The position numbers were made by a program, and so were the translations under genes. A stretch of DNA of 64,000 nt from NCBI GenBank assembly GCA_004802705.1, contig SGPL01000005.1:89564-153563 (forward strand), given 5' to 3'. This DNA comes from Bondarzewia mesenterica. Taxonomy: Eukaryota > Basidiomycota > Agaricomycetes > Russulales > Bondarzewiaceae. Shown here one piece after another: positions 12,284 through 25,800 of this stretch (its first letter is position 1; every line of letters begins with the position of its first letter). The notes below the pieces were generated by a model. That model was given only the letters and a program-made list of their open reading frames with translations. It ran no database searches and had not been told where the DNA came from.

Positions 12284-14329
12284 ATGTCCTGCCCTGCGCC
12301 TGTTGAGAACCCCTTCATCCTCGACCTCTCGCCCTCCTATGGTGCGACACTGTTCGGCTCTTTTCTTTCTTCTGCTGTATGGGGAGCATCAAGTTTGCAG
12401 ACGTGAGTTTGTTCCTTTCAATTCTGTCCACTGATGCTCAATCTAGTCTAGCTTTCTGTACTTTATGAAGTGCGTATTGCTTCTTATGCAATGCCATTCA
12501 TAGTTGTCCACATAGCTGACCTTCGTCAAGCTACGAGTCCGATCCCTTATCTTTGAAGATCATTGTGAGTTGATGACATGTTTACTCTGAGTTAATTCTA
12601 AGTTTCGGCGCAGGTCTCCGTCCTGTGGTGAGTAGATGGACGGAGTGGAGCACTCCTTTTTATCTTGAAGTTTCCACTCCTCTGACAGGGTCCTCGACAC
12701 GGCAAATGAGATTCTTGTCTTAAAATCGAGTGAGTATCACGGCCTTGTTTCCCAACGCAGTCCATTCACCGTCACGACCTGCTCAGATTGGCGTTGCCTT
12801 ATATTGGAATATGGCCGGATAAGTTGTCTTTCAGTGAGCCAGCCGTACGTGCAGATCCAACTGATGACCATAACGAGTCAACTCACGCACTCGCACTTAC
12901 AGGGAACTGATGGTCAGTATCAACATTCCTCCCGCGTGCTCAGTCTCACAGAGTTTCTTCCTGTATAGCATCACACTTGGGTTGAGGTACGTCTGCTCCA
13001 ATCCGGGTACATTCATCGCTTCCCCGCTCAATCCACCGAATAGGCGATGGTCGTCTTTGCAGTCCAATTCTACTTCATCCGGCGCATTTACCTGTGTAAG
13101 TACAATCTTACAAGGCCATTTCACGATACCCCATTCAAGACTTGTTTGCAGTTACCAAGAAAAAGTGGCTGTTCCCGGCGTGTTTGGTACATCTGTCAGT
13201 CTTCTGTGGCGAACTTCACCGTGCTGATTCATATGGACAGGTCATCCTTTCTTCGTGGCAATTGAGTTCGTATCATTTTCTCTGCACCATCGACGTTTAA
13301 CTGATCTAGTTGGATGTGCAACCTCAGTCGGAACAGTCGGTATGTATTCTCCTTGCCACAACCGTCACCACATAATCTCAACTCGATCATGCGACCGTAG
13401 TCTACCAAATTGTCGGGTACGTCGCGATCGCGACCTTGTCATTAACAAATTAAGCTTAGCCTCTGAAAGATATGGACGGGGTCTGGCAACGCTCTCAACC
13501 ACACGAGAAGTCGTAAGTCTTAGGCATGCCACGATGCCTTGTAAACGTCTCAAACGTATGTTTAGGGTATCAATATCTCTCTCCGAGCTGCCGCAGTGGT
13601 CGTCGACGTCGCCGTGACTATCAGCATGGTTTACCTTTTAGTTCGACAGGATGCACCATCAATCGGGAGGTAAGCTCGATGTCTACGCCTACGTTAGGGG
13701 CAGTTGACCGATACAGTCCGACAGATCCAAGAGAATGATACACCGCCTTTTGCTGATTACGATCAACAGCGGCATGACAACTGCGGTCGTCGCGTCCATT
13801 GTCCTCATACTGGTGGGTACTGAATGGGACTCATTCAAAGGCCCGAGGCTCGATCTGACATGGTCTCAATAGCTCGCAACAGAGCCAGACAACCTCTACT
13901 ATTGTATGCCGGAGCTCCTTCTCTGCTCGTTGTACTTCAGCACCTTTTTAGCCAACCTGAACGCAAGACGCTACATCAAAGGGGAAGGAGGGGTCACGAC
14001 ATTCTCAAATTTTGCGCAGGGTAGAGGGAGTGATGGGCTCGTTTTTGCACCGATGACCAACCGTAGCGAGTCTATGGCCTTGGGGGGTATCGGCAAGCGA
14101 TCTGCTCAGGTAACCCTCCGTGCATTGGGATGGGAGACATGCATTGACGCATTGGGTCCACAGGAATCCGGAGTAGTCGTCAAGATTCAAACCGACACGG
14201 ATATTATGGCGGATACGTCCAGTAGTAATGAGCCTTACCCCTCTGATCTCCCCAAGGTAAGCAATCGTGATTTGTGGGGTTGATGCCAAGAGTTGTGACT
14301 GGTCATCGCAGAACCGTGATAGTCTCTAG
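12284..14329 (+). CDS. DUF6534 multi-pass membrane protein, copy 2
   Basis: Paralogue of the gene at 6958, with the same exon order and largely alignable introns. It starts MSCPAPVENPFIL, then GATLFGSFLSSAVWGAS, YESDPLSLKIIVSVLWVLDTAN, AMVVFAVQFYFIRRIYL, SLRAAAVVVDVAVTISMVYL, and the DUF6534 block SKRMIHRLLLITINSG plus LYFSTFLANLNAR. I end it at 14329 by splicing a 52 bp intron (gtaagc...cag) after LPK; without that splice the frame stops at 14283. The middle exons (13090-13500) are uncertain. Differences from copy 1 concentrate in the hydrophilic tail, and a 1-nt length difference near 13220 falls where an intron is likely. Function unknown. Confidence 0.84.
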
Positions 14330-15073
14330 TTTTGATCTCAGGGTTTGCCGAAATGGAGATATTTATGCTTGTTGTATCAGTGGTTTCAACGCGATGTGTT
14401 GGGGTATACTATGCTTTCTTGGATGTAGTTCTATGTAATCCATTCACATTAGGAGTCGGACATCCATCCAATGCCGCTTTTCTGATCCATGTAAGAACGA
14501 ATCTTAGACCATCCAAGGTTCAAATCACCTGAAGCAAAACATCTGTGATCTACATCGATGGACGTAAATTAATGACAATCTACGTATATATTGCTAGATC
14601 TAAGAGGAAAACCCGTTTGCTTTGATTTTTGTCCAGGAAAGCCCTTCATACTAGTCGTAGAGACTCGTCAACGTGGACTGGGTGAAAATTCGGAGACATC
14701 CACTTAGCAAGACGTGAGCACGTCGATGCCGGCGTTTGTAACTTTGAACTTATACTGTCCTCGATGATGTTCATCGGATGAAATTCGTACATCGGTGCTT
14801 ATTTTCTACGGTACAGTTTGAAGACTGAGTACTGATCAGCCAACTGCGTCAAGGTAATCAGCAATCGGGAGAACTTTTGAAACGTAAAAATGTACATTCA
14901 GGATTGGCGAGACCAACGGCTTCGGAAGCATACAACAAGAACTTGAAACGATGACGGGGCAAGAAATCATGTATGGACAGGATGGAAAGAGACAGAGACA
15001 GCTTGAGATTGTCAGACGGAGACAAGAACAATTTCTTTCATCCTTCGATCCCATATGGTATGTGCAGTGCAGT
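14330..15073. other. Intergenic, nothing recognised
   Basis: Convergent gap between DUF6534 copy 2 and alpha/beta hydrolase A. No coding, RNA or repeat signal was seen. Confidence 0.45.
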
Positions 15074-16313
15074 TCACGCGTTCAAGCACTCTACATAGAT
15101 ATCAACCGTCTTCTCCGGGTAGTCCCAGTGCACCTGCGGGCGATTCATGCATCAGCGTTGCAGAAAGACGAGCATGTGAAGATAGGAAAGCGACGATGAC
15201 GCACAAAGTGATTCACGCCAGGGATCAGCTTGAAGTGAATCCGCCCGTTCCCCAGCTCCTTCGCTTCGTCTTGGACTGCCCATAACCCCGCGAGTCCCCA
15301 CGCGGGTGACTGGTCTCCAGCCAAAAACGAGATCTTCATCTTTGGAAAGAGCTTGGCCGTCGCGGGGTCGAAGAATGCCTTGCGGTAGTTCACCTTGTGC
15401 TGAGGCTGCAAGTAGAACAGGAAGGGAAGATCCACGGAGGCAGCCTCGCCGTCCGTGACGGTATCCTTGATCTCGGCCGCTGACATGTTGAAGATGGTGG
15501 GAGGATGGCTTGTGGACGGCAGGATGTAGGAGAGGAGATCGAGGTCTCGTTTGGAGAGATCGCCGTGGTCAAAGTAGGAGGACACCCATTGTGCGAAGAC
15601 CTTGAGGCGGAGTTCGGCAGGGATGCTGGTATCCGAGACAGGCGCCCAATTTTTCTCGGGCGTCGGGAGTCCAAATGCCATGGGCGCGGGTTCTTTGGGA
15701 TCAGGATGCGTCAGGTGAGCAAAGAATCATATTATGTGTACAGTGCAGTACGAGCGTACCATGGGCTATGAGCGTACGAATGCGAGAGCCAAGCCGCGCG
15801 CGCGCGTCGGGTGGGAGAGTATCGACACTGGCAATGGCGGCGCAGGCGAAGGGGGCTCCGACAGACCAGCCGAGAAGGGCTATGCCCCCTGACTTGCCGT
15901 CATCGGAGATGGCAGGAATGTCGTACTTCTGGATGAAGGCATCGATGAAATTGGCGACCTCCTGACCGCGGGCCTGCATCCACGCGCTCTTCTGCTGATC
16001 AGTGCCAGTCGCGATGATGTTGACTTCGTCTGAGGTAAAGGGGGTGGCGCCGGGGAAGTTGCGACGGTTGACAGTCACAAAGCGGATGCCCCTGGAGAAT
16101 GCGATGGACTGGACTTTTTTTGAAGATGGCTTGTGGTACAGACGAGTCGCATCAAAAAGGTACGAATATCGCAAGGGACGAGGACCTACGACCGGCAAAA
16201 CACATGCCATGGATGGCGATGATTGTGATGTAGGGCGATTTGGACGGTGCGCCGCTGTCGATGTAGGACAACTGAACGCCAGACTTTGTGACAACCAACG
16301 TGTCGGAGGGCAT
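15074..16313 (-). CDS. Alpha/beta hydrolase A, non-secreted paralogue of the divergent neighbour
   Basis: Serine hydrolase fold. Four exons: 16193-16313, 15760-16129, 15205-15692 and 15074-15133. The first exon has SYIDSG and the oxyanion-type HGM. The second has FVTVNRRNFPGATPF and the nucleophile elbow GWSVGA. The third carries SFLAGDQSPAWG, a likely acid region, and ends at GVNHF with the catalytic His. The last gives HWDYPEKTVDIYVE. I start at 16313 (MPSDTLVV) because the upstream frame is low-complexity; no signal peptide is seen. A run of seven A at 16115-16121 (minus sense) must lose one base to keep IFKKVQS in frame, probably a homopolymer error. Splice sites match those of the paralogue at 17569. 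Substrate unknown. Confidence 0.83.
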
Positions 16314-17568
16314 ACTTGAGGTTTTTGAAGAGAGGGAAGATGGAGATGAGTGACTGGAGACGCAGGATCCCATTGTTCACATCCATTTTATGCTCTTTGA
16401 AAAAGAATAAGAACTGATTCAAGCTGGGGTTTGCCGCTCCCCCGGCACTGCAGTCTCGATTGGGATCCAGCGCTAAACCAGCGCCTTCAAAGCAGCTGGC
16501 AGCTGGTTCTCATCTAACGTTTCTCGCCTCTGTGAGGGGATAGAAAATCAAACGTCAATCTCTACGTGTGGTGAGTCGGGCGCACTGGATGTTTAATTGC
16601 TGGGTTTATAAATGTGTTAACCGTGGATATCTTAAAAGTCGCGGATCTGATATTAGTAAGTGCACGGACCTGACGCATATTGGCTCACTCAGCCTCGGTA
16701 ACTAGTTTAGAATCCGCAACAACCTTTTCGTCTCCTTTCCCCCAGCGACAGTCAGGCTTCGGCGGAGCGCGATGTACAAACGAAATTGGTGCCGCGAATT
16801 GCTTCCGTTTAAGTGTGCATGTGAACTTGATCGTAACCGTCACGAACCCCAGGTGTTATATAAATACTCATCCATCATTGATGCTCGCGACCGCTGAGAA
16901 ATGAGCGACTGACCCAAGATCTACAATCACTGAATCATGGTCGGCCTGCGTTGCTTCCGCAAACTATGTGGCTGTCAGGGACTGATTGATCCTGGGCCTG
17001 AGACGATCGAGTCTCGGTCACCTGAGTGCCTGCTGTGAGCCGCTCAATTTCCCCATTCTTCTCTGCCCTCACGATTCTCACTTCAATCGCTTCAATCTTA
17101 GCCTTCATGCATGACCTTTCTGCCATAGGTCAGAGCAACAGGCTGAAACTGTGGTCCTATAATAACACCCGTCCTATCACTTCATGAGGACCCCCATTGG
17201 CTGCTTTGAATGAAGGTGGGCGTGATGCTCTCACACCAGCTCACACATTACCAAGTACGTCCTGCTTTTTGACAAGGCTCGATTTACAAAAAAATGCTCA
17301 GATCCCTCGAGTTTCACAACTACGGGTGCCTGTCCAGGACCATACTTTTTGTCAGTCATCCAGAGCCTTTCGGATGAGTGGCGGACACTTCTCCCCTGTG
17401 GCATGCCGTAAGACTACGGGCCTTGCGATGCTCGCCCCGTGTCTCCCATGTCTCATCGCTTTCAGGCCCCAGACATGTCAGCAAGCGTTCTGCTTGTTTC
17501 CCGAGCTTTCTTGGTATATATATTGCGCCGTACATTCCGAAATCAGACAGTACAATTGACCTCACTTG
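16314..17568. other. Shared divergent promoter region of the two hydrolases
   Basis: 1.25 kb between two divergently transcribed paralogues. No convincing gene or RNA was found. A TATA-like element near 17515 serves the right-hand gene. Confidence 0.5.
17515..17523 (+). promoter_or_regulatory. TATA box of alpha/beta hydrolase B
   Basis: TATATATAT lies 46 bp upstream of the ATG at 17569, within the usual basidiomycete distance for a strongly expressed gene. Confidence 0.5.
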
Positions 17569-18853
17569 ATGGCGAACACAGGTTTCGCCAGACTGCTCGT
17601 TGTCTTCCTTCTTGCCTGCGTATTGTCACAAATCGCTGATGCCCGTATCTTGAATGGAACAATTGCCGTCGGCGTCAACAACACGGTACTATCGTATACG
17701 GACAGCGGAGTTCCCAGTGGCAATTTGAGATCGTCCTACACCACTATCTTCGCGGTCAATGGCATGGGCTTCAACTCCGGTGCGTCTGAATCTATCGTTA
17801 CTTCCAAAATTCTGACGCTTTTCAAAGGCATATTTAGCAAAGTCCAGTCCCTTGCTGGCGCCGCTGGCTTTCGTATCGTGGCCGTCAATCGCCGTGGCTA
17901 CGCAGGGTCCACGCCATATACAGCTGCAGAGCTGGTCGTCATCAATAACGGCACAGAAGCAAAGAGAGATGAATTGATCAAGCAACCGGTGTTCAATTAG
18001 CAACCTTCATGGACACCTTCATGCAGGAGAACAATATACCGCCGCTTTCAGCAGACGGCAAGAGTGGTGGAGCTGCGTTGGTCGGATGGTCTCTTGGGAA
18101 CATCTTGTCGCTCGCCGCGATCGCTCATGTCGACGCGCTCCCCCAGGACGTGCAGTCCCGTCTCGCCTCAAAGGTTCATACGGTCATTATGCAAGGTGTG
18201 TGTCCTTCATCAATTGAATACTGGCCAAACGTTTAATCGCTCAACACCAGAACCCTCCTCCAATGCCCTCGGCTTGCCCGCTGCTCCGCAAAACTGGGTG
18301 CCCCAGATTGACACCAGCATTCCTAGTGATGTTCGGGTTCCTGCGTTCGCGCAGTGGGTCACCGCTTACTTTCAACACGGAAACCTCTCGACGCGCGACC
18401 CCAACGTCCTTTCCTACGTTCTCCCCGCCACCTTTCGTACTCCCAGCATCTTTAACATGTCGCAGTCGCAGTTCCAATCCATCGTCGATACAGGTGTAAA
18501 CCCGGTCATAGACTCTCAACTGATCGCTCTCGCTCCCCAGTTGTTGGAAAGCTACGAAGGAGCCAATTATAACACCACGATTAGAAGTTTGCTGCCGAAG
18601 ATGAAGAATTGGTTCGTCACCGGAGATGTCTCGGCCGCGTTCGGGCCCTATGCACTCTGGTTAGTTCAGAATGACAACGATGCCGCTGGAGGAGGTTTGG
18701 TCAATTTCAAGGTGATTCACGGCGTCAACCATTTTGTAAGTCTGAGACTTCCTCTCTTATGGATCTATGAAGACTCGCTCATATCATCATCAGATGCACT
18801 GGGACAACCCTGAAACGGCCCTGCAGGTCTACCACGATTGTATAACTGGATGA
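17569..18853 (+). CDS. Secreted alpha/beta hydrolase B
   Basis: Paralogue of hydrolase A with an N-terminal signal peptide (residues 1-25, hydrophobic core LLVVFLLACVL, likely cut after ADA). Motifs in order: LSYTDSG, NGMGF, FRIVAVNRRGYAGSTPY, nucleophile GWSLGN, FVTGDVSAAFGPY, and GVNHF with the catalytic His. It ends MHWDNPETALQVYHDC after a short intron. Introns fall at the same places as in hydrolase A. Near 17985-17987 one base is missing between IKQ and GVQLATFMDTF, so the literal frame stops at 18000. I read this as a 1-nt deletion, assembly or genuine. Predicted to act outside the cell; substrate unknown. Confidence 0.82.
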
Positions 18854-19399
18854 GGTACTACTTCAAATTATTGATAATATGGCTATTTATCTCTTCGCTG
18901 TCACTTAACATTTATCAAGTTGCTCCCCTGTCTGGTTCTGCTTTATCGTGTTTGCTCTATCCAATACTGCACCTCATAATTTGATTTAATAATTCCTTCA
19001 TCTCGGCATCTCGGCATCGTGACGATTTCTTATCCGACTGACTTTGATCGGAATCGCGGCGACAACTTACATCAATACAACATGATCGCATAATCTACGA
19101 AATATGTATGTCAGGTCGATACCGGCTGTCGGTTTGGCAGAGGATCGTCGGATGAGATGGTTGAAGCTTCAAGAGCTACCACCTTCCTGGCGTCGACTCT
19201 CACTTGGCCCAATTCTTGCCCATCACCAGGCCGCAAATGCGCAACCTCCTAAAGGCCGCAGGCTGGACACGAGGCGAAGACCATCTGACCAGCGAATCGA
19301 AGTCTTGATTTCAAGGTTCAAACGTTCAGGGCATGCTTCGACCTTCGACTTTCAGATCCTTATGGTATATCATCGACTACTTGGTGGCGATTCCCACTT
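18854..19399. other. Intergenic, nothing recognised
   Basis: Spacer between hydrolase B and the second P450, same strand. It is the presumed terminator and promoter of the neighbours, with no distinctive element. Confidence 0.45.
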
Positions 19400-21475
19400 A
19401 TGGAGCTCCTCACATCACCCTTGTCTGCACTGCTGTTTCTGAGTGCGTGTTGTGCTCTTGCCATCTTGTTTCTTCGACGCAATGGCCGCTATGCCCGGTT
19501 ACCTCTACCCCCAAGTATGTCGTGGTCAATTCGCCAATCTTTGATCGCTGAGATCATTCGAATAGGTCCCAGCTCTCTCCAACGCTCTCACGAGTTCCCT
19601 TGGACCCTCTATGCAGAGTGTTCCAAGACTCTGGGTAAGCCTCACACCGTTCCTTCAATGAATCCGGTCCTAATCGATTCGAATCCTATCAAGGCCCACT
19701 GATTTCATTGCCCGCACCACCGCTGAGTCGCCCTATCATAGTCATCAACACCACCACCGCGGCCAATGACCTTCTAGAGAAACGTCGCGCATTCGCGTGC
19801 AGACCGCGATCGCCCATGGCTGAGTTGCTCGGGAGGCAGGATAACATCGGGTTCACGTATTACGGCGATCGACTCAAGAAGATGCGGAAGGTTCTACATG
19901 CGTCTTTGAACGCGAGCGCGGTGCCTCTCTACTGGAGCCAACTATTGGACTCGCAATCTTTGACGCTTGCACGGGACCTGTTGACTTCTCCGGAAACGTT
20001 CTATGAGGCTGTAGAAATGTGAGTGCGTAGAAATTGTCTCAGATTCTGTTCTTTATTATTTAAAAAATCGTTCATGGGCATCGCGGCTGAAAGTCACATC
20101 CAAGAACTGATCGTTCGTCTCACTTATGGTCGGAAACCGGACGCCGAGTACATCCGCATCGCAAAAGAGGTCATGCGGGATACTTGGGAAGGCCTTCAAC
20201 CGGACCGATGGATGGTTAATTTGATACCCGCCCGTAAGACCAGTCATATCTGATTTGATAACCACAAAAGTTTATTTATTTATTTATACAAATTGCAGTG
20301 ATCTGGACACCTGCGTGGATGCCTGGCGCCGGATTCAAACGGTGGGCAAGGAGCGCGAGACAGTTATTCCTCCAAACGACACGCACGCCTTTCTATGAGG
20401 TGAAGGCCAGCGTGGTGAGCGAGTCTCGGATTCGTCCACAGTTGGTCTGTCCGATTGAAGAGAGCTGCGCCGCTGTCTGCAGGATCAAGGACAGGCGGAA
20501 GCTTCTTTCGTTCAACAGTCTCTAGAGGAGCTGCCAGCACAGCACCAGCAAAGTGACGAAGACATCATCATGTGCGCAGCCGGAAGTCTTTTCAGTGGTG
20601 TGTTTGACTTCCGTTCCAATCGAGTATACTGATACTCATTTACGGCATAGCGGGCACGGAGACAGTGTCGGGGGCGATCCTCACGTTCCTGCTTTTGATG
20701 GCCCGCCATGAAGAGATTCAAGCGCGGGCATATGAAGAGATCGTCACCGTCGCCGGCAAAGACCGTCTCCCGAACCTGAACGATCAGCAATCGCTCCCTT
20801 TCGTCGATGCCGTCATCCAAGAAGTTCATCGCTTTCATCCCGCTGTTCCCCTCGCCACGCACAGCAATTATGCAGCAGACGAATATCATGGGTTCAGGAT
20901 TCCTGAGAAAACATGGATCCTGGCCAATGTTTGGTATGTCGCGTGACAAGACTCAAGCTCCAATCGGCATGCTCATGATGTGACCCTCCATAGGGCGATG
21001 GTGCACGACGAGAATGTTTATACTGAGCCAAATATATTCCGACCAGAGCGCTTCATGCCCGAAGATGGCGCGGATGCTCCGCCTGATCCAAGAATTCTGA
21101 CCTACGGATTTGGACGGCGGTGAGACAAGACATAGTATTGCTCGTCGAGATTCTTCTCTGAATTCGAAGAAATGTAGACGTTGTCCTGGTGCTCATCTCG
21201 CCAATGCCGTGTTGTACCTCAATGTCTCTCGGATACTGGCGCTGTACACGATTTGTCCTGAAGTCAAGGATGGAAATCCGTCCCCACCCCCACTCGATTT
21301 CATGAATGCATTCGTTCCGTACGTGCGACCAATGGATTATACGTGGTATACTGTCTCACCTGTTTCGCAGGGCACCGAAATCATTTCGATGCAGATTCGT
21401 GCCTCGTCCAAACGCCGCGGAATTACTATCTCAGATGCAGGTCTAAGTCGGTATGCTACATACTGCTGTCTGTGA
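19400..21475 (+). CDS. Cytochrome P450 monooxygenase (second)
   Basis: ER-type P450 with an N-terminal anchor (LLFLSACCALAILFL) before a basic RRNGRYARLP segment. Exons joined at consensus sites give SRPIIVINTTTAANDLLEKR, FTYYGDRLKKMRKVLH, ELIVRLTYGR, LIPALIWTPAWMPG, the I-helix AGTETVSGAIL, ExxR (EVHR), NVW/AMVHDENVY, PERFMPEDG, and the heme loop YGFGRRRCPGAHLA. Near the 3' end an extra 48 bp intron (gtgcgacc...gcag) restores a typical P450 tail. One intron after KASV uses an acceptor at GAAGAG. The stop is at 21475. It is similar in layout to the P450 at 862 but clearly diverged, not a recent duplicate. Substrate unknown. Confidence 0.9.
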
Positions 21476-22815
21476 TCCCATGTATGTAATCTTTGACGCA
21501 GTTTGGATGCTAAGACATGAGAATTAGGATTTTCTTCCATTGCATCCTCCGGCGACGCGAATAGATGGGCAACATTCATTCTGTCGACCTCGATATTGGG
21601 AGTTGTGCCCTTAGAATCGAACCCCCGAGGAACGTGCCCTCACCGTTCATATTCGATCCTTTCCCGGCGTATTGTCGTGTCCACCGTGGGAGCAATGGTG
21701 ATAAAAATGTGTATGCGAGCGCCGCCGCTTAATCTCCCTCTCACCAGCTTCGTGGCACTTGGGTTTGAACTGAAGACATCAGCTCACACCTTGAAGTTTC
21801 TGGATTGCCCTTGAGGCTATGAGTCAGTCCACCCCTTTGTCGTTTGCCTGTTTCGCTGTGGGTAACCCAGCACCGATTCCGGCCGTGGTGCAGATACGCA
21901 GACACTGTTTCAGATCAATTTTCAGATCAAACTGTTTTGCTTGCTCCACGTTTCTTGTATACTTGGCTGTTCAAAGCCTCCATTTATCCCACTCTCTGTG
22001 CGGCAATAGCGCGCATTCCTCGGTTGCTTTCATGTTATACATATGTCTTGATCTTCCCACGTCTAATTCTAGCCACTGCACACGACTGTCGATGATGAAT
22101 GGTGGGGATGCCGCAACTTATGGAACCATGTACGTTGACTCAGCTTAATTGGCCATACTCATCGCGTGCTACTAACCATCCTTCACAATGTTAGGCCTCT
22201 CTTAAGTACATGTGGCGTATGCAGTGGCAAATTCCTCGATTTGTGCGCGTTGAGCATGCTGCCACGAGTCCTTGAGAATTCATCGCAAGGTCTGGCCATG
22301 CACAAGATCCGGATTTTTGACGCTGTGCTCCTAAAACTAAATACGACCCTATTTGGAGCGCTCGTTGGCTGAGATCAAGCACAATTCCTGCTACTTCGAT
22401 TCCGCCTTGGACACGCCAATTAGATTTATATTGTAGGTGTGGACAACTTTCAAAGAGGTACCTCGAGGCATTACCTCAAGTTGATAGGCACTTTTCGGAA
22501 TGTTCCATATCTTCTCATCTTCATTGTTTGAGCTGCATTGGGCGCTGTACACTGGCATCAGATCATCAAGCAGCCCCATCTCTTCTGATTCTGATCTTCT
22601 TGATCCTCGTGCGCTCACGCGAAACGTGTCGTGCATCAATGTTTCTCCCATGCAGTCAGATGTGGCGATTAGCACAAGGTATGCTACAGTCTATACTTTC
22701 CTGATTCCAAGTTTAGCTGCATGATTTTTTCCGTAGGGCGCCAATGAAATCTCGATCACTATTCTTAAAGGTGCTTCGTTGCACTGAAGAGACCGACCAG
22801 CTCACATCTGTCCCA
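21476..22815. other. Intergenic, nothing recognised
   Basis: 1.3 kb before the GMC gene. Frames up to about 110 codons lack motifs. Confidence 0.45.
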
Positions 22816-25800
22816 ATGAGTCTCTCACAAATGTGCTTTCTACGACGTGTGGCTTTTTCGATCCTTTTCTCGACAGCGACATCCGTGGCTCTTCAGGATT
22901 GCAGCCAATCCTCAACATCCGGTTCTGGGACTAACGCTCAAACATTTGCAGCTATTAAGTATGATTATCTCATCATAGGTAAGCATTTTCTGCGCTTCGA
23001 AGCATGCTGGGTATTGTTTGTTCACTATCGGGTGAAGGCGGCGGGACTGCGGGACTCGCCTTAGCATCACGGTGAGCAGCATGGCCACCAATTGGTTGTA
23101 AAAAATCGGTCTTCTCACATAAGTGCAGGTTGGCGGAAAATGAGAAGTTTCAAGTTGGTGTCATCGAGGCGGGCACTTTCCATCAAAACGATCCTCTCAT
23201 CGACATCCCAGGTAAGCCGACTTACTTCGAAGGCTATGCAATCCGTTGTCATTCTGCTTTCCCAGCATATGTCGGTCAGGCATCAGGAAATCCACTTTAT
23301 GACTGGAACTTTGTAACTGTTCCCCAGCCGGGAGCCAATGGGCGATCTATTGCGATGCCAAGGTCAGCGAAATTTTGTCCACCAAATTTTCATCACAGAT
23401 CCCGTCCTCATACCAGTCATTAGAGGAAAGCTGCTTGGCGGCTCCAGTGGCCTGAATTCCATGGCTTGGACCCGTGCCTCTAAACCTGAGTACGATGCCT
23501 GGCAGTCATTCGCTGAAGGCGGCACATGGGATTGGGACAACATCGTGCCGTACATGCAGAAATCCACTTCTGTTTTTCCTAATCAGGCGAATTCAACCTT
23601 CGGTGTTTCCGCGGCTGCATACGATCCGCTGGACGAGGGCTTTGACGGACCTGTCTCTGTGAGTTGATCCTATCCTCTTTTGTCAAACTGAATTCCACAA
23701 GCTCATGGTACTAGGCCTCATTCAATAATTGGTACTCCGATCCCTTTCCCGTCTATATCGAGGCTCTGAATGCTATTGGCATTGAGACCAACGCCAACGC
23801 GGTATGTGCTAGCTCCCAGATTTTTATTCTTCTAGAGGATTGACCGAGCACAGGATAATGGCACTAATTCAGGCATCGCAAATGCTCGATCGGACGTCAA
23901 TCGATCATTAGGATCAAGATCGTATGCAGCTCCTACATATTATTGTCGTTCTGCAAACCAAAAAAACTTCCAAGTCTTAATGCAAGCCCAGGTCCGTGAT
24001 TGCAAACGTTTTTGCTTATGACCATGCTTAACGGCCCATTTTAGGCTACAAAGGTGCTCTTGAAGTCAGTGCGGGAAGGAAATGGCGATGAATTCGAAGC
24101 TGTTGGTGTCCAATTTGTTTCTAACTCCCGCACTTTTGTCGCGCAAGCGACAAAAGAAATCATATTGTCTGCTGGGGTATTTCAATCGCCTCAGCTTCTG
24201 GAGTTATCCGGTGCGTCTGCCACTCGCTGAAATTTGTCATACCAACTCAACGTCTGCGCAAGGCATTGGCAATAAAACCTTGCTTGAGGGTCTTGGAATC
24301 AATACCCTTATTGATCTCCCAGAAGTCGGCGAAAATCTTCAGGTGCGACGGATCTTCACTTTGTCGAACGGAGTCCCCTGAATTACCTCGTCAGGACCAC
24401 CTCTTCGCGGCCGTGCAGTATGAACTGAAGCCAGGGCTTGTCACCTTTGGTACGTGTCTATGCTCACCATGTTATGCAGGCCACCGAGGAGCCCGTTCGC
24501 TCACACGCATATTTCCAGATGAACTCAGAATTAATGCGACGTTCGCGGCTGAACAGGCTGCTCTATAGTATGTGAACCGTCATTTACTTGTCGAATATTG
24601 GACATTGACGTTGTGTCGTTGGCGGACGCTGCCAGCAATACGACCCATTCTGGTGTACTAGCAGCAACCGACAGCGCCCTGGCCTTTCTCCCTCTGGATT
24701 TATTTTTGGACAAGGAAGACGTCCAATCCATTTTGAACACGTTCGATGAAGTCGTTGCCGAAAGCAAGCCGTCGCCTTTCCAAAAGATGCAGTATGACGT
24801 TCAGCGCGAATGGATTGAACAAGGTACTGTACCGCAGGTGGAACTAATCATGTGGAGTCATGGTGTTGTCGCGCCCGCCGCCAACAAAAGTTACATCACT
24901 GTTTTTGCTGGAGGATTGGTATGTTTTTTTCTGGATCCTGAGTGAATCGTAACTTTGTTTTGACTTCAGGTTGCCTGATTAGCATCTTTTGAATCGTGGC
25001 TCTGTGGTAGGATTGCCAGGAGAGTCGCAGCTATAGTCGATATCTGATTTTTCTTTCGCACTCGGCACAGCATATTAACACGAGCGTGGCATTAGCACAC
25101 CCCGTCATCAACCCCGCCTGGCTTTCGAATGACTTTGGTGAGCGGCTTCATTTCTCTCCAACCTGTACATCAAGTGACGACTGTATCACTGCAGACCTTA
25201 AGATCGTCCTCGAAGCACTGAAAGTTGCTCAAGGCTTAGGATCTGTCGAAGCCATAACAAGCATTGCAGAAGTCGTAACATCACCACCACCAGATGTGCA
25301 GGGCGACACGGCTTTAAGCACGTGAGTCAACAAAGGTTTCATTCATCGCGTAGAAAATGTCAATGTTCTGTCTTCTTGTAGCTACATTCGGGAAACAGTT
25401 GGGGTGAGTTGGACATTCTTGCACATCGTGTATACAACTAATACGTGGACTATATTTCCAGAGTGCTCAGCATCCCATGGGTCAGTGGCTATAGTATTGC
25501 TTCCTCGTTGCGTTGGTGTGCTGACATTTTCAAACCAGGTACCGCCGCTATGGGACCAAAGGCGCTCGGAGGCAAGTGTTTGAGCTTTCCAGGAGGAATG
25601 ATTGCTGATCGTCTTTTTCAACAGGTGTAGTGGATGGGAATCTCAAGGTGTACGGAACGACGAATCTGAGAGTGTGCGATGCGAGCATCTTCCCGATCAG
25701 CATTGGAACGCACTTGCAATCCACCGTCTATGCTATTGCAGAGAAGGCAAGCCACTTCAATGACCCGTACCTATGGGAACGTATGCTGACTTTCTCTACT

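Noticed and set aside
21600..21640. Another B-box-like GGTTCGATTCT on the minus strand.
   Set aside because: No cloverleaf can be drawn and flanking stems are absent.
24082..24381. Alternative frames inside the GMC gene that look like separate small proteins.
   Set aside because: They are shadows of spliced GMC exons.
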